NCBI GenBank assembly: GCA_051745935.1
Contig: JBNJEM010000031.1
Location: 1-25,131 of the forward strand
DNA length: 25,131 bases
Source: JBNJEM01 sp051745935
Lineage (GTDB): Bacteria > Planctomycetota > Planctomycetia > Pirellulales > Pirellulaceae
Direction: 5' to 3'
This document shows, piece by piece, positions 24,225 to 25,131 of the stretch. The position numbers and the translations under genes are program-made. Each line of letters opens with the position of its first letter. Within the stretch, counting starts at the first letter, position 1. Under the pieces are notes generated by a model, which made no database searches, was not told where the DNA came from, and saw only the letters and a program-made list of their open reading frames with translations.

Positions 24225-24538
24225 GTGCCTTCTTCATCATCCTCAGCTTGGTTGCCTTACTGGTCGGCTTGACTGCCCACGGGCTGATATCGCCAGAAAT
24301 GACCGCTGGATGCCTGGTCGGCTTGGTCGTCTTGCTAGCCCTCGGGCGGGCGATGGGCACTGAACTGGCAGGCACAGTCCTCCGTGTAGGAATACCCGTT
24401 CTATCCATAATCGCTCTTGCTCTCTACTATGGCGGCGGTAGCCGAGAGGACGCCGTCAACATTGTAGCGCAACTCTGCGTATTGGGGATCGTGCTTTTCG
24501 GCCTATACATCATGGTGTCGGGGCCATTCAGAAAGTAG
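24221..24538 (+). CDS. Small membrane protein, right intact copy
   Basis: 105 aa. Hydrophobic segments at about 3-23, 30-45, 50-68 and 82-101 suggest three to four membrane passes, with little loop between. The family was not recognised. It overlaps the coiled-coil gene stop (ATGA) and so is probably made with it. The Cys at about residue 31 aligns with the TGA in the left copy. It may anchor the coiled-coil protein at the membrane. Confidence 0.7.
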   Translation: MSAFFIILSLVALLVGLTAHGLISPEMTAGCLVGLVVLLALGRAMGTELAGTVLRVGIPVLSIIALALYYGGGSREDAVNIVAQLCVLGIVLFGLYIMVSGPFRK

Positions 24539-24589
24539 ACCGCCAAACGGCGAGAGCGATTCCCTCGTTGTCTCGATTCAGGGAAAGCC

Positions 24590-25131
24590 ATGCAATCCAC
24601 AGGCACCGTTATGCTTGGTCTTCTTGGCTGTTCTCTCGTGGCACTGGCGGTGCAGGCGTCGCCGCGAAGTTGGACTGACGCCCAGGGCCGAACCACCCGC
24701 GCCGAGTTCGTTCGCGTCGGCCTTGGTCATAACTTGGTCCGCCTTCCCCCCTATCCGTGTTGGCTGTTGTTCGCCCCGAGAGAAATGACGAATACGCAGT
24801 ATGAGGGCGGCAAACCGCCGTACTTCGATTTTCCTCACGCTTCTTTTGCGATGCCACTTCAGAGGGGAATGTGGACCATGTTACGATCGAGGCCGGAGCC
24901 GTACATTTTTTTCGGCAACTGCCGCAGAGTGGGCAAAGACCACTATCGCCTCTCGGCACGCGGTCCGCCCCCGGATGGTTATCCGGCTTTCCTCGCTTGC
25001 CAGCGAAAATGTACGGCTCCCTTTTTTGCCCCTGTATGCACTTGGCGAGAACCGCTAGGAGCGTGGAAATCGACCGTGTCACGCACTCAATCTGACGACA
25101 CTGATATAGATTTGCGTGCCCGCTCAAACTC
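24590..25131 (+). CDS. Exported SHD1-like protein, 5' part (runs off the window)
   Basis: The frame starts at ATG 24590 after an AGGGAAA purine stretch and is open to the last base (180 codons). Residues 1-23 look like a signal peptide (hydrophobic core MLGLLGCSLVALAV, then QAS). Immediately after, SWTDAQGRTTRAEFVRV resembles the start of the SHD1 (SLA1 homology 1) domain common in planctomycete exported proteins. After about residue 52 the sequence becomes Pro-, Cys- and Arg-rich and no longer looks like a normal domain, so a frameshift or decay is possible. Confidence 0.42.
   Translation, partial: MQSTGTVMLGLLGCSLVALAVQASPRSWTDAQGRTTRAEFVRVGLGHNLVRLPPYPCWLLFAPREMTNTQYEGGKPPYFDFPHASFAMPLQRGMWTMLRSRPEPYIFFGNCRRVGKDHYRLSARGPPPDGYPAFLACQRKCTAPFFAPVCTWREPLGAWKSTVSRTQSDDTDIDLRARSN

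Larger units (their letters stand above)
22005..24538 (+). repeat. Right arm of inverted duplication
   Basis: Counterpart of 9351-11900. It begins within the last codons of a GTPase gene and ends at the stop of the small membrane protein. No similarity to the left flank was seen beyond 24538. The two arms are about 10.1 kb apart and enclose the remaining GTPase operon and its upstream region. Confidence 0.85.

Noticed and set aside
1..25131. CRISPR array, tRNA, rRNA or insertion sequence transposase
   Set aside because: No regularly spaced direct repeats, tRNA or rRNA sequence, or transposase motifs were seen on either strand.

Overview
The window looks like a chromosomal defence or accessory island of a high-GC planctomycete-like bacterium. 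That assignment is an inference. It rests on a fragment of an exported protein at the right edge with an SHD1-like stretch (WTDAQGR...AEFV), on the style of the ECF sigma factor, and on a large NTPase-centred conflict locus of the kind common in multicellular-type bacteria such as planctomycetes. No 16S, tRNA or housekeeping gene is present to test it.

Layout. (1) 1-2332, plus strand: the end of a type III CRISPR-Cas accessory region, with the C-terminal part of a CARF-HEPN ribonuclease (Csm6/Csx1-like) followed by a cas6-like gene. No repeat array lies inside the window. (2) 2376-7331, minus strand: an operon of an 80-aa protein, a vWA-like protein lacking its first strand, a zinc-ribbon membrane protein, a HerA/DUF87-type ATPase and a small HExxH metallopeptidase. 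(3) 8058-8642, minus: an ECF sigma factor between two gene-poor stretches. (4) 9351-21082, minus: a long operon in the order ClpB-like AAA+ ATPase, pseudokinase with beta-rich C-terminus, TRAFAC-type GTPase with zinc ribbons, GAP1 (GTPase-associated protein 1), and membrane GTPase with zinc ribbons. The first five genes are packed with gaps of 3-16 bp. A possible micro-ORF, a NrdG-like radical-SAM activase, a coiled-coil protein and a small membrane protein follow. (5) 22005-24538, plus strand: a second, inverted, partly decayed copy of the tail of that operon. (6) 24590-25131: start of an exported SHD1-like protein that runs off the window.

How the parts may work together (inference). Two GTPases plus GAP1 form a recognisable core. 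A ClpB-like remodeller, a kinase-fold scaffold, a vWA protein and a membrane HerA-type module would be sensing and assembly parts, and the small metallopeptidase is the best candidate effector. The ECF sigma factor may control some of these operons. The radical-SAM / coiled-coil / small membrane protein module is duplicated in inverted orientation on both sides of the GTPase core. The two copies have decayed in complementary ways: the left copy has an in-frame TGA in the membrane protein, and the right copy has a large deletion in the radical-SAM gene. Together they still hold one intact version of every component.

All family names come from reading motifs by eye. No database search was run.
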